Of a DNA stretch of 64,000 nucleotides, positions 1-10,661 are shown piece after piece. The notes beneath the pieces are model-generated. The model made no database searches. It was given only the letters and a program-made list of their open reading frames with translations, and was not told where the DNA came from. Source of the stretch: an uncultured Psychrosphaera sp. (lineage in GTDB: Bacteria; Pseudomonadota; Gammaproteobacteria; Enterobacterales; Alteromonadaceae). How positions within the stretch are numbered: position 1 is the first letter of the stretch; the number at the start of each line of letters is the position of its first letter. A program made the position numbers and the translations under genes. The stretch is from the NCBI RefSeq assembly GCF_947500655.1, contig NZ_CANMSK010000001.1, positions 1 to 64,000 of the forward strand, written 5' to 3'.

Positions 1-57
1 CGTTATCCTAGATGGGTAAAGCCAAAACCGTCTAAGTATCCCAAAAACGGAAATAAA

Positions 58-107
58 AATGCCAGTCGGCTTAACTGACTGGCATTACTCACTATGAGCC
101 TTTTTTT
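58..107. terminator. terminator-like hairpin before serC
   Basis: A 10-bp perfect inverted repeat (58-67 with 77-86) around a 9-nt loop is followed 14 nt later by seven T residues, after a smaller CTCA/TGAG hairpin. It probably ends the gene to the left of the window. Read on the minus strand the hairpin also has a T-rich tail, so it could act in both directions. The rest of 1-318 is AT-rich leader sequence with no gene I can support. Confidence 0.45.
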
Positions 108-318
108 GTGCCTGAATGTTAATTGTAAAACAAACCATAAAAGATTGAAAAATAAACAAATTGATAACAAAATTTAACCTTTACCAAAATTAATGACAAA
201 GTTGCAAAAATATCAATTGAGTGAAATTTTATAACGCGTTAGAGTCAACATCCAATTTGTACTGTGTTACCAATATTTCAAATATTCCATCACAAACTGC
301 ATCCAAAATGAGAACAAG

Positions 319-1401
319 ATGACTGTATATAACTTTTGCGCTGGCCCTGCCAAACTTCCTGATGAAGTAATGATCAAAGCTCAATCTGAATTTAGAGATT
401 GGAATAACACGGGCTGTTCGGTGATGGAATTAAGCCACAGAAGTAAGTCTTACATTGAAGTGTATGACCAAGCTATCGCAGGCATTAAAAAGTTATTAAA
501 CATAAGTGACGATTACAGTATTTTATTTATGCATGGTGGTGGTAGAGGGCAATTTTCAGCAGTTCCTCTGAACTTGCTAACTGAAAATAAAAAAGCGCAT
601 TATGCGGTTACTGGTTCTTGGTCTAAATCTGCGGTTGAAGAAGCCAAAAAATTTGGTGATATCACGGCAGAAAATTATGTTAGTACCAATGAACAAGGTA
701 AAAAATTCGTTCAAGGTTTCGATAAATGGCAAGTTAACCCAGATAACGGTTTTTTACATTATTGTCCAAATGAAACCGTTGACGGTATTGAAATTTTTGA
801 TGCACCTAAGTTTGACGTACCAGTGGTTGCGGATATGTCCTCAACTATTTTATCTCACCAAATAAACGTTAACGATTACGGTTTAATATACGCTGGTGCA
901 CAAAAAAATATAGGTCCATCTGGTGTAAGTATTGTAATAGTTAAAAACGAATTGCTATCTCGTAGCAGTGACTCAATACCATCAATCCTTAACTACAAGT
1001 TAACTGCAGAAAACGGCAGTATGTTTAACACTCCACCGACTTATGCAATCTACTTAGCAAAGTTAGTGTTTGATTGGTTAATTGAACGTGGTGGTGTAGA
1101 AGCGCAAGAAAAAATCAATATCCAAAAAGCAGAATACTTATATAGCGCGATAGATAAATCTGACTTTTACTCAAACCATATTGCCGCTAGCAATCGTTCA
1201 CGTATGAATATTCCATTTTTCTTAGCTAATGACGAGCTAGATAAAGCATTCTTAGCTCAAGCTGAAGATAATGGATTATTAGCACTTAAAGGCCATCGTA
1301 TTGTTGGCGGAATGCGCGCAAGTATTTATAACGCTTTACCATTTGAAGGTGTAAAAGCATTAGTTGAATTTATGCAGGAGTTTGAACGTACAAATGGTTG
1401 A
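319..1401 (+). CDS. serC: phosphoserine aminotransferase SerC
   Basis: Pyridoxal-phosphate enzyme that converts 3-phosphohydroxypyruvate plus glutamate to O-phosphoserine (serine synthesis) and also works in pyridoxal phosphate synthesis. The protein is 360 residues, the usual family length. It opens with the typical [10 protein letters not shown] start, carries the HGGGRGQF phosphate-binding stretch near residue 74, and the PLP lysine lies in the [11 protein letters not shown] motif near residue 196. The stop overlaps the aroA start, as in many gammaproteobacteria, so the two genes are probably translationally coupled. The ribosome binding site is weak (GAGAAC). Confidence 0.97.
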   Translation: MTVYNFCAGPAKLPDEVMIKAQSEFRDWNNTGCSVMELSHRSKSYIEVYDQAIAGIKKLLNISDDYSILFMHGGGRGQFSAVPLNLLTENKKAHYAVTGSWSKSAVEEAKKFGDITAENYVSTNEQGKKFVQGFDKWQVNPDNGFLHYCPNETVDGIEIFDAPKFDVPVVADMSSTILSHQINVNDYGLIYAGAQKNIGPSGVSIVIVKNELLSRSSDSIPSILNYKLTAENGSMFNTPPTYAIYLAKLVFDWLIERGGVEAQEKINIQKAEYLYSAIDKSDFYSNHIAASNRSRMNIPFFLANDELDKAFLAQAEDNGLLALKGHRIVGGMRASIYNALPFEGVKALVEFMQEFERTNG

Positions 1402-2692
1402 TACAAATAAAACAGAAACATTAACACTTGAGCACATAACTAAATTCAGTGGCGATGTGACGGTACCTGGCTCGAAAAGTCTTTCTAATAGAGCGTTATT
1501 GCTTGCGGCATTATGTGGCTCAAAGACAACCATAAGTAATTTATTAGACAGTGATGATATTCGTCACATGTTAACGGCGTTAACGTCTTTGGGTATTAAA
1601 ACTGAACTTAATGACGACAAAACCGTATGTGTAGTAAATGGCACTGGTGGAAAATTTAATACACCACAAAGTCCGCTATTTTTAGGTAATGCTGGAACAG
1701 CAATGCGCCCATTAGCAGCAGTGCTTGCTTTTTCTGGTGTTAATGCCGAATTAACTGGCGAAGCTCGTATGTTTGAAAGACCAATAGGGCATTTAATTGA
1801 TGCGTTATTGCCATTAGGTGCCAATATCGAATATTTAGGTGAGAAGGATTATCCACCGCTTAAATTGTTACCATTTAAACAAGTAGAGTGTTCAGAAGTT
1901 AATATTGACGGTAGCGTATCTAGTCAGTTTTTATCTGCACTATTAATGGCGGCTCCTTTATTAAGAAGACCGATCACCATAAATATGGTTGGGGAATTAG
2001 TTTCTAAACCATATATAGATTTAACCTTAGACATTATTAAGCAGTTTGGCGTAAATATTACTAATAACAATTATCAGTCGTTTGTTATTGACGGCGAACA
2101 AACTTATGTTTCACCGGGCGATTTTATGGTGGAGGGTGATGCATCTTCAGCGTCTTACTTTTTAGCGGCTGGAGCAATAAGTGGCGGTCCGGTAAATGTA
2201 TATGGCGTTGGTAAAAATAGTGTGCAGGGCGATATTCAATTTGCTGATGTGTTAGCAAAAATGGGCGCGACTATTACTTATTTTGATGATCATATTTCGG
2301 TAAGTTCAAACGGCCAATTAACAGCTGTTGATATGGATATGAATCATATTCCTGATGCAGCTATGACAATTGCCACAACAGCATTGTTTGCCAAAGGGAC
2401 AACCGCAATTAGAAATATTTATAATTGGCGCGTTAAAGAAACTGATCGTCTACATGCAATGGCAACTGAGCTTAAAAAAGTTGGAGCCACTGTAGAAGAA
2501 GGGCACGATTATATTATTGTCACTCCAAATAATATAAATCACGCGGCGATAGATACGTATGATGATCACCGTATTGCAATGTGTTTCTCGTTATTAGCCT
2601 TTGATAAAGAAACTGTCACTATCAACGACCCTAAAGTTACCAGTAAAACCTTCCCAGATTACTTCACTCGATTTAACTCATTAGTTAAATAA
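1394..2692 (+). CDS. aroA: 3-phosphoshikimate 1-carboxyvinyltransferase (EPSP synthase) AroA
   Basis: Transfers the enolpyruvyl group of phosphoenolpyruvate to shikimate-3-phosphate in the chorismate pathway, in the cytoplasm. The [15 protein letters not shown] shikimate-phosphate loop lies near the N-terminus, [11 protein letters not shown] in the first domain, and YDDHRIAM plus [10 protein letters not shown] near the C-terminus, all class-typical. The frame is open from a TTG at 1364, but the ATG at 1394 is preferred because AGGAG at 1376-1380 precedes it at a workable spacing. This gives an 8-nt overlap with serC. The protein is 432 residues. Confidence 0.96.
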   Translation: MVDTNKTETLTLEHITKFSGDVTVPGSKSLSNRALLLAALCGSKTTISNLLDSDDIRHMLTALTSLGIKTELNDDKTVCVVNGTGGKFNTPQSPLFLGNAGTAMRPLAAVLAFSGVNAELTGEARMFERPIGHLIDALLPLGANIEYLGEKDYPPLKLLPFKQVECSEVNIDGSVSSQFLSALLMAAPLLRRPITINMVGELVSKPYIDLTLDIIKQFGVNITNNNYQSFVIDGEQTYVSPGDFMVEGDASSASYFLAAGAISGGPVNVYGVGKNSVQGDIQFADVLAKMGATITYFDDHISVSSNGQLTAVDMDMNHIPDAAMTIATTALFAKGTTAIRNIYNWRVKETDRLHAMATELKKVGATVEEGHDYIIVTPNNINHAAIDTYDDHRIAMCFSLLAFDKETVTINDPKVTSKTFPDYFTRFNSLVK

Positions 2693-2717
2693 TTAATCTG
2701 TATTTCTTAATATTTAT

Positions 2718-2743
2718 GCAAAAGTCTCAAGCGAGACTTTTGC
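2718..2743 (+). terminator. hairpin after aroA
   Basis: A perfect 11-bp stem (2718-2728 with 2733-2743) with a 4-nt loop sits 25 nt after the aroA stop and contains a run of four T in the descending arm. It is probably the end of the serC-aroA transcript, although the U-tract is short. Confidence 0.6.
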
Positions 2744-2792
2744 AAGAGAAATAAATTCCTCTTAAATCAATTTCATTTTATTGTATTTCAAG

Positions 2793-2798
2793 TATAAT
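2793..2798 (+). promoter_or_regulatory. -10 box TATAAT upstream of cmk
   Basis: A perfect TATAAT lies 32 nt before the cmk start codon, downstream of the aroA hairpin. No good -35 hexamer is visible at 17 bp, so strength is uncertain. It suggests cmk-rpsA can be transcribed separately from serC-aroA. Confidence 0.5.
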
Positions 2799-2829
2799 CC
2801 CGCCCGCAAATTCACCTTATGGAGTATTT

Positions 2830-3510
2830 ATGGAGCAAACAATTCCGGTTATCACTATCGATGGCCCGAGCGGAGCAGGTAAAGGCACAGTTTGTCGTTT
2901 ACTGGCTCAGAAATTGGGTTGGGAAATATTAGACAGTGGCGCAATTTACCGAGTTTTAGCATTGGCATCCATCCATCATCAAATTGAACCAGCAGATGAA
3001 GAGAGCTTAATCCCTCTTGCTGCACACTTGGACGTTCAATTTTTGTCAACCGAAACAAGCTCTAAGATTATCTTAGAAGGCGAAGAAGTTACCTTGTCAA
3101 TTAGAAATGAAGAAGTTGGTGGCATAGCCTCACAAATCGCAGCTTTACCGCGTGTTCGTGAAGCATTATTACGCCGTCAACGTGCTTTTAGACAGCTACC
3201 TGGTCTTATTGCCGATGGCAGAGATATGGGAACGGTTGTTTTTCCAGATGCAGAAGTTAAGGTTTTTCTTACGGCAAGTGCCGAAGAAAGAGCGAATAGA
3301 CGCTATTTGGAGTTGAAAGAAAAGGGTCACGATGTTAAAATCGGCGACCTTTTGAACGAAATACAAGCTCGAGACGACCGAGATACCAACCGAACAGTAG
3401 CGCCTATGGTGCCTGCAGAGGATGCTATCGAGATTGATTCGACTCATATTTCAGCACAAGAGGTGTTCCAACAGCTAATTTCAGTTGTTGAAACTAAATT
3501 TTGTAAATAG
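2830..3510 (+). CDS. cmk: cytidylate kinase Cmk
   Basis: Phosphorylates CMP and dCMP using ATP, recycling pyrimidine nucleotides in the cytoplasm. The 226-residue protein has the P-loop [11 protein letters not shown] at residues 9-19, then DSGAIYR for nucleotide binding, and [12 protein letters not shown] with the substrate-contacting arginine and aspartate. GGAG at 2821-2824 is a good ribosome binding site for the ATG. The position directly ahead of rpsA is the standard gammaproteobacterial order. Confidence 0.97.
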   Translation: MEQTIPVITIDGPSGAGKGTVCRLLAQKLGWEILDSGAIYRVLALASIHHQIEPADEESLIPLAAHLDVQFLSTETSSKIILEGEEVTLSIRNEEVGGIASQIAALPRVREALLRRQRAFRQLPGLIADGRDMGTVVFPDAEVKVFLTASAEERANRRYLELKEKGHDVKIGDLLNEIQARDDRDTNRTVAPMVPAEDAIEIDSTHISAQEVFQQLISVVETKFCK

Positions 3511-3519
3511 TAGTTGGCG

Positions 3520-3542
3520 ACCTTTTTATTAAAAAGGTTTTT
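3520..3542 (+). terminator. hairpin with T-run between cmk and rpsA
   Basis: An 8-bp stem (3520-3527 with 3531-3538), loop ATT, is followed by Ts. It is A/T rich and lies 10 nt after the cmk stop. It may be a partial terminator or attenuator limiting read-through into rpsA. Confidence 0.45.
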
Positions 3543-3557
3543 AACATAATTAACAGC

Positions 3558-3637
3558 CTTGTTAGCACGGAAGTAACAAGTTAAAAATCAACCCTTAGTC
3601 GCAGGAACGCCTCTTTGGCCATAAATGAAGATAAAAA
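3558..3637 (+). promoter_or_regulatory. rpsA 5' leader, possible S1 autoregulation element
   Basis: The 80 nt before rpsA hold a 7-bp hairpin (3558-3564 with 3574-3580) whose 9-nt loop carries GGA, then a second short GCC/GGC hairpin preceded by GGAA, then an A-rich stretch. There is only a GAAG instead of a full Shine-Dalgarno sequence. This resembles what is known of the E. coli rpsA leader, where S1 represses its own translation. The structure is seen; the function is inferred. Confidence 0.4.
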
Positions 3638-5305
3638 ATGACAGAAAATTTTGCTGAACTGTTTGAAGAAAGCCTTCAAACGATAGAAACACGCCCTGGT
3701 TCAATTGTTAAAGGTACTATCGTATCTATTGACCGTGACTTAGTATTAGTAGACGCTGGTCTTAAATCTGAATCTGCAATTCCTGCAGCTCAATTTAAAA
3801 ACCACGCTGGTGAGCTTGAAGTTGCTGTAGGCGATGTAGTAGACGTAGCGTTAGAATCAATTGAAGATGGTTTCGGTGAAACTATTTTATCTCGCGAAAA
3901 AGCGAAACGTTATGAGTCTTGGGTACGCCTTGAAAAAGCTTGTGAAGAACAAGAAATTGTTAAAGGTGTTATCTCTGGTAAAGTTAAAGGTGGTTTCACT
4001 GTTGAAGTTGAAGGTATCAGAGCTTTCTTACCAGGTTCTCTAGTAGATGTTCGTCCAATTCGTGACACATCACACCTAGAAGGCAAAGAATTAGAATTTA
4101 AAGTTATCAAGCTTGATCAAAAACGTAATAACGTTGTTGTTTCTCGTCGCGCAGTTATCGAAACAGAAAACTCTGCTGAACGTGAAGAGCTTCTTGCTAA
4201 CCTTGAAGAAGGTTCAGAAGTTAAAGGTATCGTTAAGAACCTTACTGACTACGGCGCGTTTGTTGACCTTGGTGGCTTAGACGGTTTATTACACATCACT
4301 GATATGGCTTGGAAACGTGTTAAGCACCCAAGTGAAATCGTAGCAGTTGGTGACGAAATAGACGTTAAAGTACTTAAATTTGATAAAGAGAAAAACCGTG
4401 TTTCTCTAGGTCTTAAGCAATTAGGTTCAGATCCTTGGGGCGACATTGCTGGTCGTTACCCAGAAAGTTCACGTCTTAAAGGTCGTGTTACTAATCTTAC
4501 AGACTACGGTTGTTTCGTTGAAATCGAAGACGGTATCGAAGGTCTTGTTCACGTTTCAGAAATGGACTGGACAAACAAGAACATCCATCCTTCAAAAGTT
4601 GTTAACTTAGGTGACGAAGTTGAAGTTATGGTTCTTGAAATAGACGAAGAACGTCGTCGTATTTCTCTTGGTCTTAAACAATGTAAAGACAACCCTTGGG
4701 AAGTATTTGCTAAGACTCATAATAAAGGCGATCGTGTTTCTGGTAGCATCAAATCTATCACTGACTTCGGTATCTTTATTGGTCTTGACGGCGGTATTGA
4801 CGGTCTTGTTCACTTATCTGACATTTCTTGGAATGTTTCTGGTGAAGACGCAGTACGTGAATTCAAGAAAGGCGACGAAATCGAAGCTGTTGTTTTACAA
4901 GTTGACCCAGAGCGTGAACGTATCTCTCTAGGTGTTAAACAAATGGATTCTGACCCGTTCAGTGAATACCTAGAAGCGAACAAGAAAGGTTCTTTAGTTA
5001 AAGGTCAAGTTAAAGACGTTGATGCTAAAGGCGCTACAGTTGTTCTAGGTACTGAAGTTGAAGGTTACATCCGTGTATCTGAACTTTCAGTTGACCGTGT
5101 TGAAGACGCTTCTACAGTATTAAAAGCTGGTCAAGAAGTTGAAGCTAAGTTTGTTGGTGTTGACCGTAAGAATCGTGTAATTAGCTTATCTATTAAAGCT
5201 ATTCACGCTGCTGACGAGAAAACTGCACTTGATAGCTTGCAAAGTCAAACTCCTGAGTTTGAAAACGCAATGGCTGCAGCATTCAAAAATGCACAAAAAG
5301 ACTAA
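3638..5305 (+). CDS. rpsA: 30S ribosomal protein S1
   Basis: Binds mRNA on the small ribosomal subunit and lets the ribosome load structured or poorly marked messages. The 555-residue protein holds six S1 (OB-fold) repeats, starting around residues 21, 106, 192, 277, 364 and 451. Repeats 3-5 are most alike, with the recurring [24 protein letters not shown] motif and SLGLKQ ends. The length matches the 557-residue E. coli protein. Codon use is strongly biased, as expected for a highly expressed gene. Confidence 0.98.
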   Translation: MTENFAELFEESLQTIETRPGSIVKGTIVSIDRDLVLVDAGLKSESAIPAAQFKNHAGELEVAVGDVVDVALESIEDGFGETILSREKAKRYESWVRLEKACEEQEIVKGVISGKVKGGFTVEVEGIRAFLPGSLVDVRPIRDTSHLEGKELEFKVIKLDQKRNNVVVSRRAVIETENSAEREELLANLEEGSEVKGIVKNLTDYGAFVDLGGLDGLLHITDMAWKRVKHPSEIVAVGDEIDVKVLKFDKEKNRVSLGLKQLGSDPWGDIAGRYPESSRLKGRVTNLTDYGCFVEIEDGIEGLVHVSEMDWTNKNIHPSKVVNLGDEVEVMVLEIDEERRRISLGLKQCKDNPWEVFAKTHNKGDRVSGSIKSITDFGIFIGLDGGIDGLVHLSDISWNVSGEDAVREFKKGDEIEAVVLQVDPERERISLGVKQMDSDPFSEYLEANKKGSLVKGQVKDVDAKGATVVLGTEVEGYIRVSELSVDRVEDASTVLKAGQEVEAKFVGVDRKNRVISLSIKAIHAADEKTALDSLQSQTPEFENAMAAAFKNAQKD

Positions 5306-5326
5306 TATCTAATTAGTTTGTGAGAA

Positions 5327-5351
5327 GGGAGCTTAATAGCTCCCTTTTTTT
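5327..5351 (+). terminator. rpsA Rho-independent terminator
   Basis: GGGAGCT (5327-5333) pairs with AGCTCCC (5338-5344) across a 4-nt loop and is followed directly by seven T. It is a textbook intrinsic terminator 21 nt after the rpsA stop. Confidence 0.92.
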
Positions 5352-5407
5352 ATACAAAAAATTTACAAAATCATTTTTATAGTCTTTAATAAATAAAATG
5401 TAACTTA

Positions 5408-5440
5408 TTGAAGTGCATAAATATATTTTGGTGCTACACT
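5408..5440 (+). promoter_or_regulatory. possible ihfB promoter with extended -10
   Basis: TGC followed by TACACT (5435-5440) makes an extended -10 box, and TTGAAG lies at 5408-5413. The 21-bp spacer is longer than ideal, but extended -10 promoters tolerate a poor -35. It is the best promoter candidate between the rpsA terminator and ihfB. Confidence 0.35.
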
Positions 5441-5525
5441 GATTCATTAATACAATTAGTATTAGCAATAAATAAACACTTGGTTCGTTATGAACGGACA
5501 ATTACTATTTTACTTAGGTGAAAAA

Positions 5526-5813
5526 ATGACAAAGTCTGAATTAATAGAAGCATTAGCAGAAAAATACCCAAATCTACCAATTAAAGATGTAGAAATAGCC
5601 GTTAAAAGTATAATTGATAATATGGCTGAAACTTTATCTACTGGTGAACGCATTGAAATACGTGGCTTTGGTAGCTTTTCATTGCATTACCGCGCTCCAC
5701 GAGTTGGCCGTAATCCAAAAACAGGTGAGTCTGTTAATTTAGAGGCGAAGTATGTTCCTCATTTTAAACCGGGTAAAGAATTGCGAGAAAGAGTGGATTT
5801 TCCTCAATCCTAG
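5526..5813 (+). CDS. ihfB: integration host factor subunit beta
   Basis: One half of the heterodimeric DNA-bending protein IHF, used in transcription, replication and recombination. From ATG 5526 the product is 95 residues, the family length. It begins [10 protein letters not shown] and has the [14 protein letters not shown] beta-arm base and the [10 protein letters not shown] tip. An in-frame ATG at 5490 would add 12 residues not seen in the family, and TAGGTG before 5526 supports the later start. Confidence 0.95.
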   Translation: MTKSELIEALAEKYPNLPIKDVEIAVKSIIDNMAETLSTGERIEIRGFGSFSLHYRAPRVGRNPKTGESVNLEAKYVPHFKPGKELRERVDFPQS

Positions 5814-5873
5814 ATTGACTCTAATTGCTAGTTACAATAGCCTAATACTCTTGGATAAAAGGAGTATTTGCTA

Positions 5874-6080
5874 TTGAAAGTTTTATCGTACATTTTTTTA
5901 ATTATTCTTATTATAATTGCATTAGCTTTAGGCAGTGAGAACGGCCAACTGGTGTCAGTTAATTTATTATTTGTAAAACTAGAAATAAGCTTAGCCGTTG
6001 TTATTTACAGTGCGTTTATTTTTGGCTTACTTTCTGCGTTAATAATGTTCCTATTGAAGAAATTAAAACCTAATGCTTGA
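5874..6080 (+). CDS. lapA: lipopolysaccharide assembly protein LapA (DUF1049)
   Basis: Small inner-membrane protein that acts with LapB in controlling LpxC turnover and so lipopolysaccharide synthesis. It has two hydrophobic helices (about residues 3-20 and 40-60) joined by a short loop with the GSENGQLVSVN motif. TTG 5874 is chosen over TTG 5868 because AAAAGGAG at 5857-5864 lies 9 nt before the former but only 3 nt before the latter, and because family members begin MK. The product is 68 residues. It overlaps lapB by 8 nt. Confidence 0.88.
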   Translation: MKVLSYIFLIILIIIALALGSENGQLVSVNLLFVKLEISLAVVIYSAFIFGLLSALIMFLLKKLKPNA

Positions 6081-7224
6081 GTTGCTATTTTTATTGTTAC
6101 CTGTATCCGTCGCGTATGGTTGGGTAATGGGAAAGCACAGTACCAAAAAAGAGTTAAAGCAACAGCAAGCTTCAATGAATCGTGCGCTAACATCCAGTGT
6201 TAGCCTTTTATTGAACAACAAAGAAGAACAAGCCTTTGATCAACTGATCAAATACCTTGATGACACACCTTCCAGTATTAATAACTATTTGACCATGGCG
6301 CAGTTATTTCGTAAAAAAGGCGAAATAGACAAAGCTATATCCATCCATGAAGGTTTATTAAAAACCGAACATTTAGAATTACCACTGCAACAAAAACAAA
6401 CCATTCAGCTAGAATTAGCCCAAGATTTTTTATCCGCAGGTATGTTAGAAAGGGCCCTTTACGCCTTAGAGCCTATGTTCTTAAGTGATCAAGCTGATAA
6501 CGCGTTAACGCTAGCTTTACATATTTACGAGCAAACTAGAGAGTGGGATGAAGGTTTAAAAGTATATTTAAATGTACCAAGTGATCAGGTAAGCGTAGAA
6601 AACCGTCAATTGGTTAGTCACTTTTATTGTGAGATAGCTGACAAGACTGAAAACATTAAAACTCAAAAGCAATTATACAAAAGGGCGCTTAAGGTAAACT
6701 CTGGTTGCACTCGAAGTTTAGTGTCATTAGCCAAATTGTATGTGGATAGTAACCAAAAACAAAAATCGCGTGAATTCATTATTACCATTTTAGACAACGA
6801 GCCGAGCTTTGCTCCTGCTTTGTTTAATATAGCGCCTGAATGTTTTGTTGACGAATTTGAACAAACGGCATGGTTGTATTGGTTAATTAAAGACAAAAAC
6901 ATCACTAGCGTAACCGCCCATAACCAAATGGCCGATTATATAGTAAAAGAAAATGGCTTAGAGTCAGGCAGAGAATATATAATAGAGCACTTGCAGCAAG
7001 TACCAAGTGTACGTGGCTTTGCAAAGTTAATTGAACTAGAACGCGAGTTCATGTCTAATTCTCACTTTGACCAACTGCTCAAGTTGCTCAATCGATATAT
7101 AGAATTAAAACCGAATTATGAATGTAAGAGTTGTGGATTTTCATCAAACCATTTTACATGGCGGTGCCCAGCTTGTAACAGCTGGCAAACAATGAAACCG
7201 TTAACCGGATTAGATGGTATTTAA
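6073..7224 (+). CDS. lapB: lipopolysaccharide assembly protein LapB
   Basis: Inner-membrane scaffold that presents LpxC to the FtsH protease and so limits lipid A synthesis. The 383-residue protein has one N-terminal membrane helix (residues 2-17), then tandem tetratricopeptide repeats facing the cytoplasm, and a C-terminal rubredoxin-like zinc knuckle with CKSCGF and CPAC. All family landmarks are present. The start lies inside lapA (ATGCTTGA overlap), which points to translational coupling. Confidence 0.93.
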   Translation: MLELLFLLLPVSVAYGWVMGKHSTKKELKQQQASMNRALTSSVSLLLNNKEEQAFDQLIKYLDDTPSSINNYLTMAQLFRKKGEIDKAISIHEGLLKTEHLELPLQQKQTIQLELAQDFLSAGMLERALYALEPMFLSDQADNALTLALHIYEQTREWDEGLKVYLNVPSDQVSVENRQLVSHFYCEIADKTENIKTQKQLYKRALKVNSGCTRSLVSLAKLYVDSNQKQKSREFIITILDNEPSFAPALFNIAPECFVDEFEQTAWLYWLIKDKNITSVTAHNQMADYIVKENGLESGREYIIEHLQQVPSVRGFAKLIELEREFMSNSHFDQLLKLLNRYIELKPNYECKSCGFSSNHFTWRCPACNSWQTMKPLTGLDGI

Positions 7225-7249
7225 CACATAGTTAGTGAGATAAGAAAAC

Positions 7250-7948
7250 GTGGATAAGAAAAATATTGTTGTAGCATTAGACTTTGAAAATAAGTCAGAA
7301 GCATTAGCCTTAATTGATAGATTAGATCCTAGCCTTTGCCGCCTAAAAATAGGCAAAGAAATGTTTACTCATTTTGGCCCTGAGTTTGTGACAGAAGTAC
7401 AAAACAAGGGTTTTGATGTATTTTTAGATTTGAAATTCCACGACATACCAAATACAGTCGCAAAAGCCGTTAAAGCCGCAGCAGAACTAGGCGTTTGGAT
7501 GGTGAATGTGCATGCATCAGGTGGCAGTAAAATGATGCAAGCCGCACGTGACATATTAAAACCTTATGGCGACAAAGCTCCTTTGTTAATTGCGGTAACG
7601 GTATTAACGTCAATGTCAGAAGATGACTTGTTAGATTTAGGCATCACCAAATCACCAGAGCAGCAAGTAAACTTTTTAGCTGGTTTAGCACATAAAGCAG
7701 GAATGGACGGCGTTGTATGTTCAGCGCAAGAAGCTCAAATGCTAAAAACTAACTATGGCGTAGAATTTAAACTTGTCACCCCAGGTATTAGAACTGCAGA
7801 CGCGTCAGTAGACGACCAAAAACGTATTATGACACCAGAAAAAGCAGTTAATGCAGGTTCTGATTATTTGGTTATTGGCCGAGCCATCACCAAATCAGCT
7901 GATCCGATTAATACCATGAAACAAATATACAGCTCACTTAATAGCTAG
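7250..7948 (+). CDS. pyrF: orotidine 5'-phosphate decarboxylase PyrF
   Basis: Decarboxylates orotidine monophosphate to UMP, the last step of pyrimidine synthesis. The 232-residue TIM-barrel protein begins with GTG and carries the catalytic [11 protein letters not shown] motif near residue 60, plus LVTPGIR and LVIGRAIT phosphate-binding loops. It follows lapB by 25 nt, an arrangement common in this order, and is probably the last gene of the lapAB transcript. Confidence 0.96.
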   Translation: MDKKNIVVALDFENKSEALALIDRLDPSLCRLKIGKEMFTHFGPEFVTEVQNKGFDVFLDLKFHDIPNTVAKAVKAAAELGVWMVNVHASGGSKMMQAARDILKPYGDKAPLLIAVTVLTSMSEDDLLDLGITKSPEQQVNFLAGLAHKAGMDGVVCSAQEAQMLKTNYGVEFKLVTPGIRTADASVDDQKRIMTPEKAVNAGSDYLVIGRAITKSADPINTMKQIYSSLNS

Positions 7949-7972
7949 TTTAGCTGTCATTAAAGATTGTAT

Positions 7973-8018
7973 ACACAATAACGCAGATACGCTTGAATAC
8001 GCATCTGCGTTATTGTGT
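7973..8018 (+). terminator. long inverted repeat after pyrF
   Basis: A perfect 16-bp inverted repeat (7973-7988 with 8003-8018) around a 14-nt loop lies 24 nt after the pyrF stop. It lacks a T-run, so it may end transcription only weakly, protect the 3' end of the mRNA, or be a small repeat unit. The rest of 8019-8400 holds no gene I can support. Confidence 0.5.
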
Positions 8019-8406
8019 AAGAGCTTTACTCTTTTGTGTATAAATAATAAACCATTACTAACAATGGAATGTTTTTAGTGAGAGGGCCAAATGGGTGTAT
8101 CCAGAACTCAGGTACAACTCGCTTGTCCTTTATATAAGCTATTTATATTGCCTTAGGGTTCTTAGGATGTAAAGAAAGCTTAAGTTATTCCTATTGTTAA
8201 GAATATTAACGAAAAGCACACTCCAAAACGTCTCGATAAAACACTCAATAAAGATTATTTAAAGATTAAGCAAACCAGCCATACTCAACCTTTGACTGAA
8301 AAACAAACAAATAATATAGGTTTGTAGCCGAGTATTGTTTCCCTCTATACTATTTATAGTCAGTGTACCTAAAGCTTATGTTCTTGTTTAACAATGAAAA
8401 TAATAA

Positions 8407-8433
8407 TAAAAGTATTTTGATTTGGGCCGATAA
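8407..8433 (+). promoter_or_regulatory. FliA (sigma-28) promoter of the chemoreceptor gene
   Basis: TAAA at 8407-8410 is followed after exactly 15 nt by GCCGATAA at 8426-8433, the full -10 consensus of the flagellar sigma factor. Outside TAAA the -35 box fits poorly. A second partial match, ACCGATAA, lies at 8465-8472 without a -35. The chemoreceptor start is about 100 nt downstream. Confidence 0.8.
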
Positions 8434-8536
8434 AACTTTATGTTGTTTAAGTGCTTATAAAAACACCGATAAAAGCTAACTAGATAATTAGCCCAAAAAT
8501 CGCCAACATTAAACTTAACAAAATAATGAGAGAATT

Positions 8537-10426
8537 ATGCTCAAATCGTTAAAGTTCACCACCAAAGTTACGCTTGCTGCGTCTTTAGTTTTGGTGTTTG
8601 TATTGGGTTTATTTACTATAAATAATTTTGTCGTAATGCAAAATCAGACTAAAGGTCAGTTATCTCAAGTACTGCATGAAATCTCCGAATCTGTATCGCA
8701 AAATATCTCAAACTGGCTTAACAGCAAACTTGCTATTGTTTCAGGTGTTGCCAATGTCTATAACAACGACTTAACCACGGTTCAAGTATTGGAACGTTTA
8801 GATCTTGCTGATGAAGCAGGGGCGTTTAAAAACGTATATATAGGACGAGTAGACGGCACCTTCATATTAGATGACCAAACTATTCAATTACCAGAAGGTT
8901 ACGACGCACGAGAGCGACCTTGGTATCAATTAGCTAAAAACCAAGAGACCACCACATTTACCACCCCTTATGTTGACGCAACCAACAACGGACTCATTAT
9001 TTCAGCTGTTGTACCTATATTTGAAGACGCTGAGTTTTCAGGTGTTGCCGGTGGTGATATCGACATGAGTACCATTGCTGAAATTGTCAACAGTATCGAC
9101 TTCTTAGGGTTTGGTTATGCATTTTTAGTTGATAGTAATAAACAGATACTAAGTCATCCAGATCAAAAACTTAATAGCATTCCAATGTCTAACTTGTTTA
9201 AGCAAGACATGGCGTTAAATCCTGAGTTTACGTCAATCAAGCTCAATGATACTGATCATCTAGTCTCTTTTATAAAAATAAACGGAATTAAAAACGTTGA
9301 TTGGTACTTAGGTGTCGTAATAGAAGAAGAAATTGCATATTCCTCTGTATCTAGCTTTAGAAATATGGCCGCAATTTATATGCTGCTAGGTGTTATTGCT
9401 ATTGTCATCATGCTGCAAAAATTATTGAAATACTTAATGCAACCAATGCAACGTTTAAGTGATGCAATCAAAGACATAGCACAAGGAGAAGGGGACTTAA
9501 CTAAACGTTTAATTATTGAAAATAAAGATGAATTTGGTGAGCTGTCTCATCATTTTAATATGTTTATAGAGAAAATACATGGCTCTATTGAACAAGTTAG
9601 AACAAGTACGATCGAATTAGAACATAGTGTAAAAAATTTAGTAGAGTCCACCACAGCTACACAAGAAATGTACTCGGACCAAACCCAATTAACTGACGGC
9701 TTAACCTCAGCTATAGAAAACCTTTCTAATAGTGCGCGCGATATTTCATCTAATGCAACGAATGCATCTGAACTCGCCTCTAAAGCTAATAATGAAGCTA
9801 ACTCCAGCCATAACTCGCTAGATAAAAACATTGTGGTTATTAAAAACTTAGCTATAAAAATGACAGAAGCTGAGGAGGAAATTGAAAGCCTTGAACAACA
9901 CACCATTCGTATTGGCCAAGTACTCGAAGTTATTAAAGCTATAAGTGATCAAACTAATTTATTAGCACTTAATGCAGCAATTGAAGCTGCAAGAGCTGGC
10001 GAAGCTGGCCGTGGTTTTGCAGTTGTTGCCGATGAAGTTCGCCAATTGGCATTTAGGACGCAAGAATCAACACGTGAAATTGAAGATACGGTTGATCAAT
10101 TACAGCAAAGTGCCGCATCTGCAGTGAGTGCAATGAAGTCTAGTTTAGTTGACACTCGTGCGTCTGTAGAACAAGCCACCCAATCCGGTGATCAAATGGT
10201 TAATGTGAGTAAAGTAATAAATGATATCGATGAAGTAAATCACATCGTAGCAAATGCCACTACAGAGCAAAACAGCGTAACCCAATCAATAGATAACGAC
10301 GTTCATCATATAAGAGACATAGCGACCAAAGGCCAACAAAACTTATCTGACGCGCTAAACGAATGCACTAACTTAAAAGCGCAGTTTTACGAACTAGAAA
10401 AACTGGTGTTAACTTTCAAGGTTTAG
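8537..10426 (+). CDS. methyl-accepting chemotaxis protein with periplasmic Cache domain
   Basis: Transmembrane chemoreceptor feeding the CheA-CheW complex. The 629 residues hold an N-terminal helix (about 10-32), a periplasmic double-Cache sensor with the [11 protein letters not shown] and [11 protein letters not shown] motifs (about 35-275), a second helix (about 280-300), a HAMP domain (about 300-355), then the coiled-coil signalling region with the conserved hairpin tip [20 protein letters not shown] near residue 475. The ligand cannot be read from sequence; Cache domains of this type often bind amino acids or small acids. GAGAG precedes the ATG. Confidence 0.93.
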   Translation: MLKSLKFTTKVTLAASLVLVFVLGLFTINNFVVMQNQTKGQLSQVLHEISESVSQNISNWLNSKLAIVSGVANVYNNDLTTVQVLERLDLADEAGAFKNVYIGRVDGTFILDDQTIQLPEGYDARERPWYQLAKNQETTTFTTPYVDATNNGLIISAVVPIFEDAEFSGVAGGDIDMSTIAEIVNSIDFLGFGYAFLVDSNKQILSHPDQKLNSIPMSNLFKQDMALNPEFTSIKLNDTDHLVSFIKINGIKNVDWYLGVVIEEEIAYSSVSSFRNMAAIYMLLGVIAIVIMLQKLLKYLMQPMQRLSDAIKDIAQGEGDLTKRLIIENKDEFGELSHHFNMFIEKIHGSIEQVRTSTIELEHSVKNLVESTTATQEMYSDQTQLTDGLTSAIENLSNSARDISSNATNASELASKANNEANSSHNSLDKNIVVIKNLAIKMTEAEEEIESLEQHTIRIGQVLEVIKAISDQTNLLALNAAIEAARAGEAGRGFAVVADEVRQLAFRTQESTREIEDTVDQLQQSAASAVSAMKSSLVDTRASVEQATQSGDQMVNVSKVINDIDEVNHIVANATTEQNSVTQSIDNDVHHIRDIATKGQQNLSDALNECTNLKAQFYELEKLVLTFKV

Positions 10427-10661
10427 TGCGAAGTTAATAACAATAGACTCAGGATTTAAAGCTCCAGATTTGTTATTTAGCCGCACATTTAACAAAGTAC
10501 TTGTATTTAATCAAACTGGACGACAAATTCCACAATGTACTAACAACCAAAAAATGACGTTAACAGCTAAATACAACATTGAAGAGATAGAATAAGCAAT
10601 GAATGAACTTGTGTGAGTTGTTACGGGTAAACTTAGGATTTTAAAAAGGATTGAGGTTAAT

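Noticed and set aside
308..322. Four-codon mini-ORF (Met-Arg-Thr-Arg) whose stop overlaps the serC start
   Set aside because: Too short to judge; no sign of conservation can be read from one sequence.
8184..8327. 47-codon open stretch between pyrF and the chemoreceptor
   Set aside because: It has no initiation codon and no family resemblance.
8465..8472. Second FliA -10 box ACCGATAA
   Set aside because: No TAAA at the required 15-nt spacing.
10425..10595. 57-codon open stretch in the +1 frame from the chemoreceptor end
   Set aside because: No start with a ribosome binding site and no recognised similarity; chance in short AT-rich sequence is plausible.
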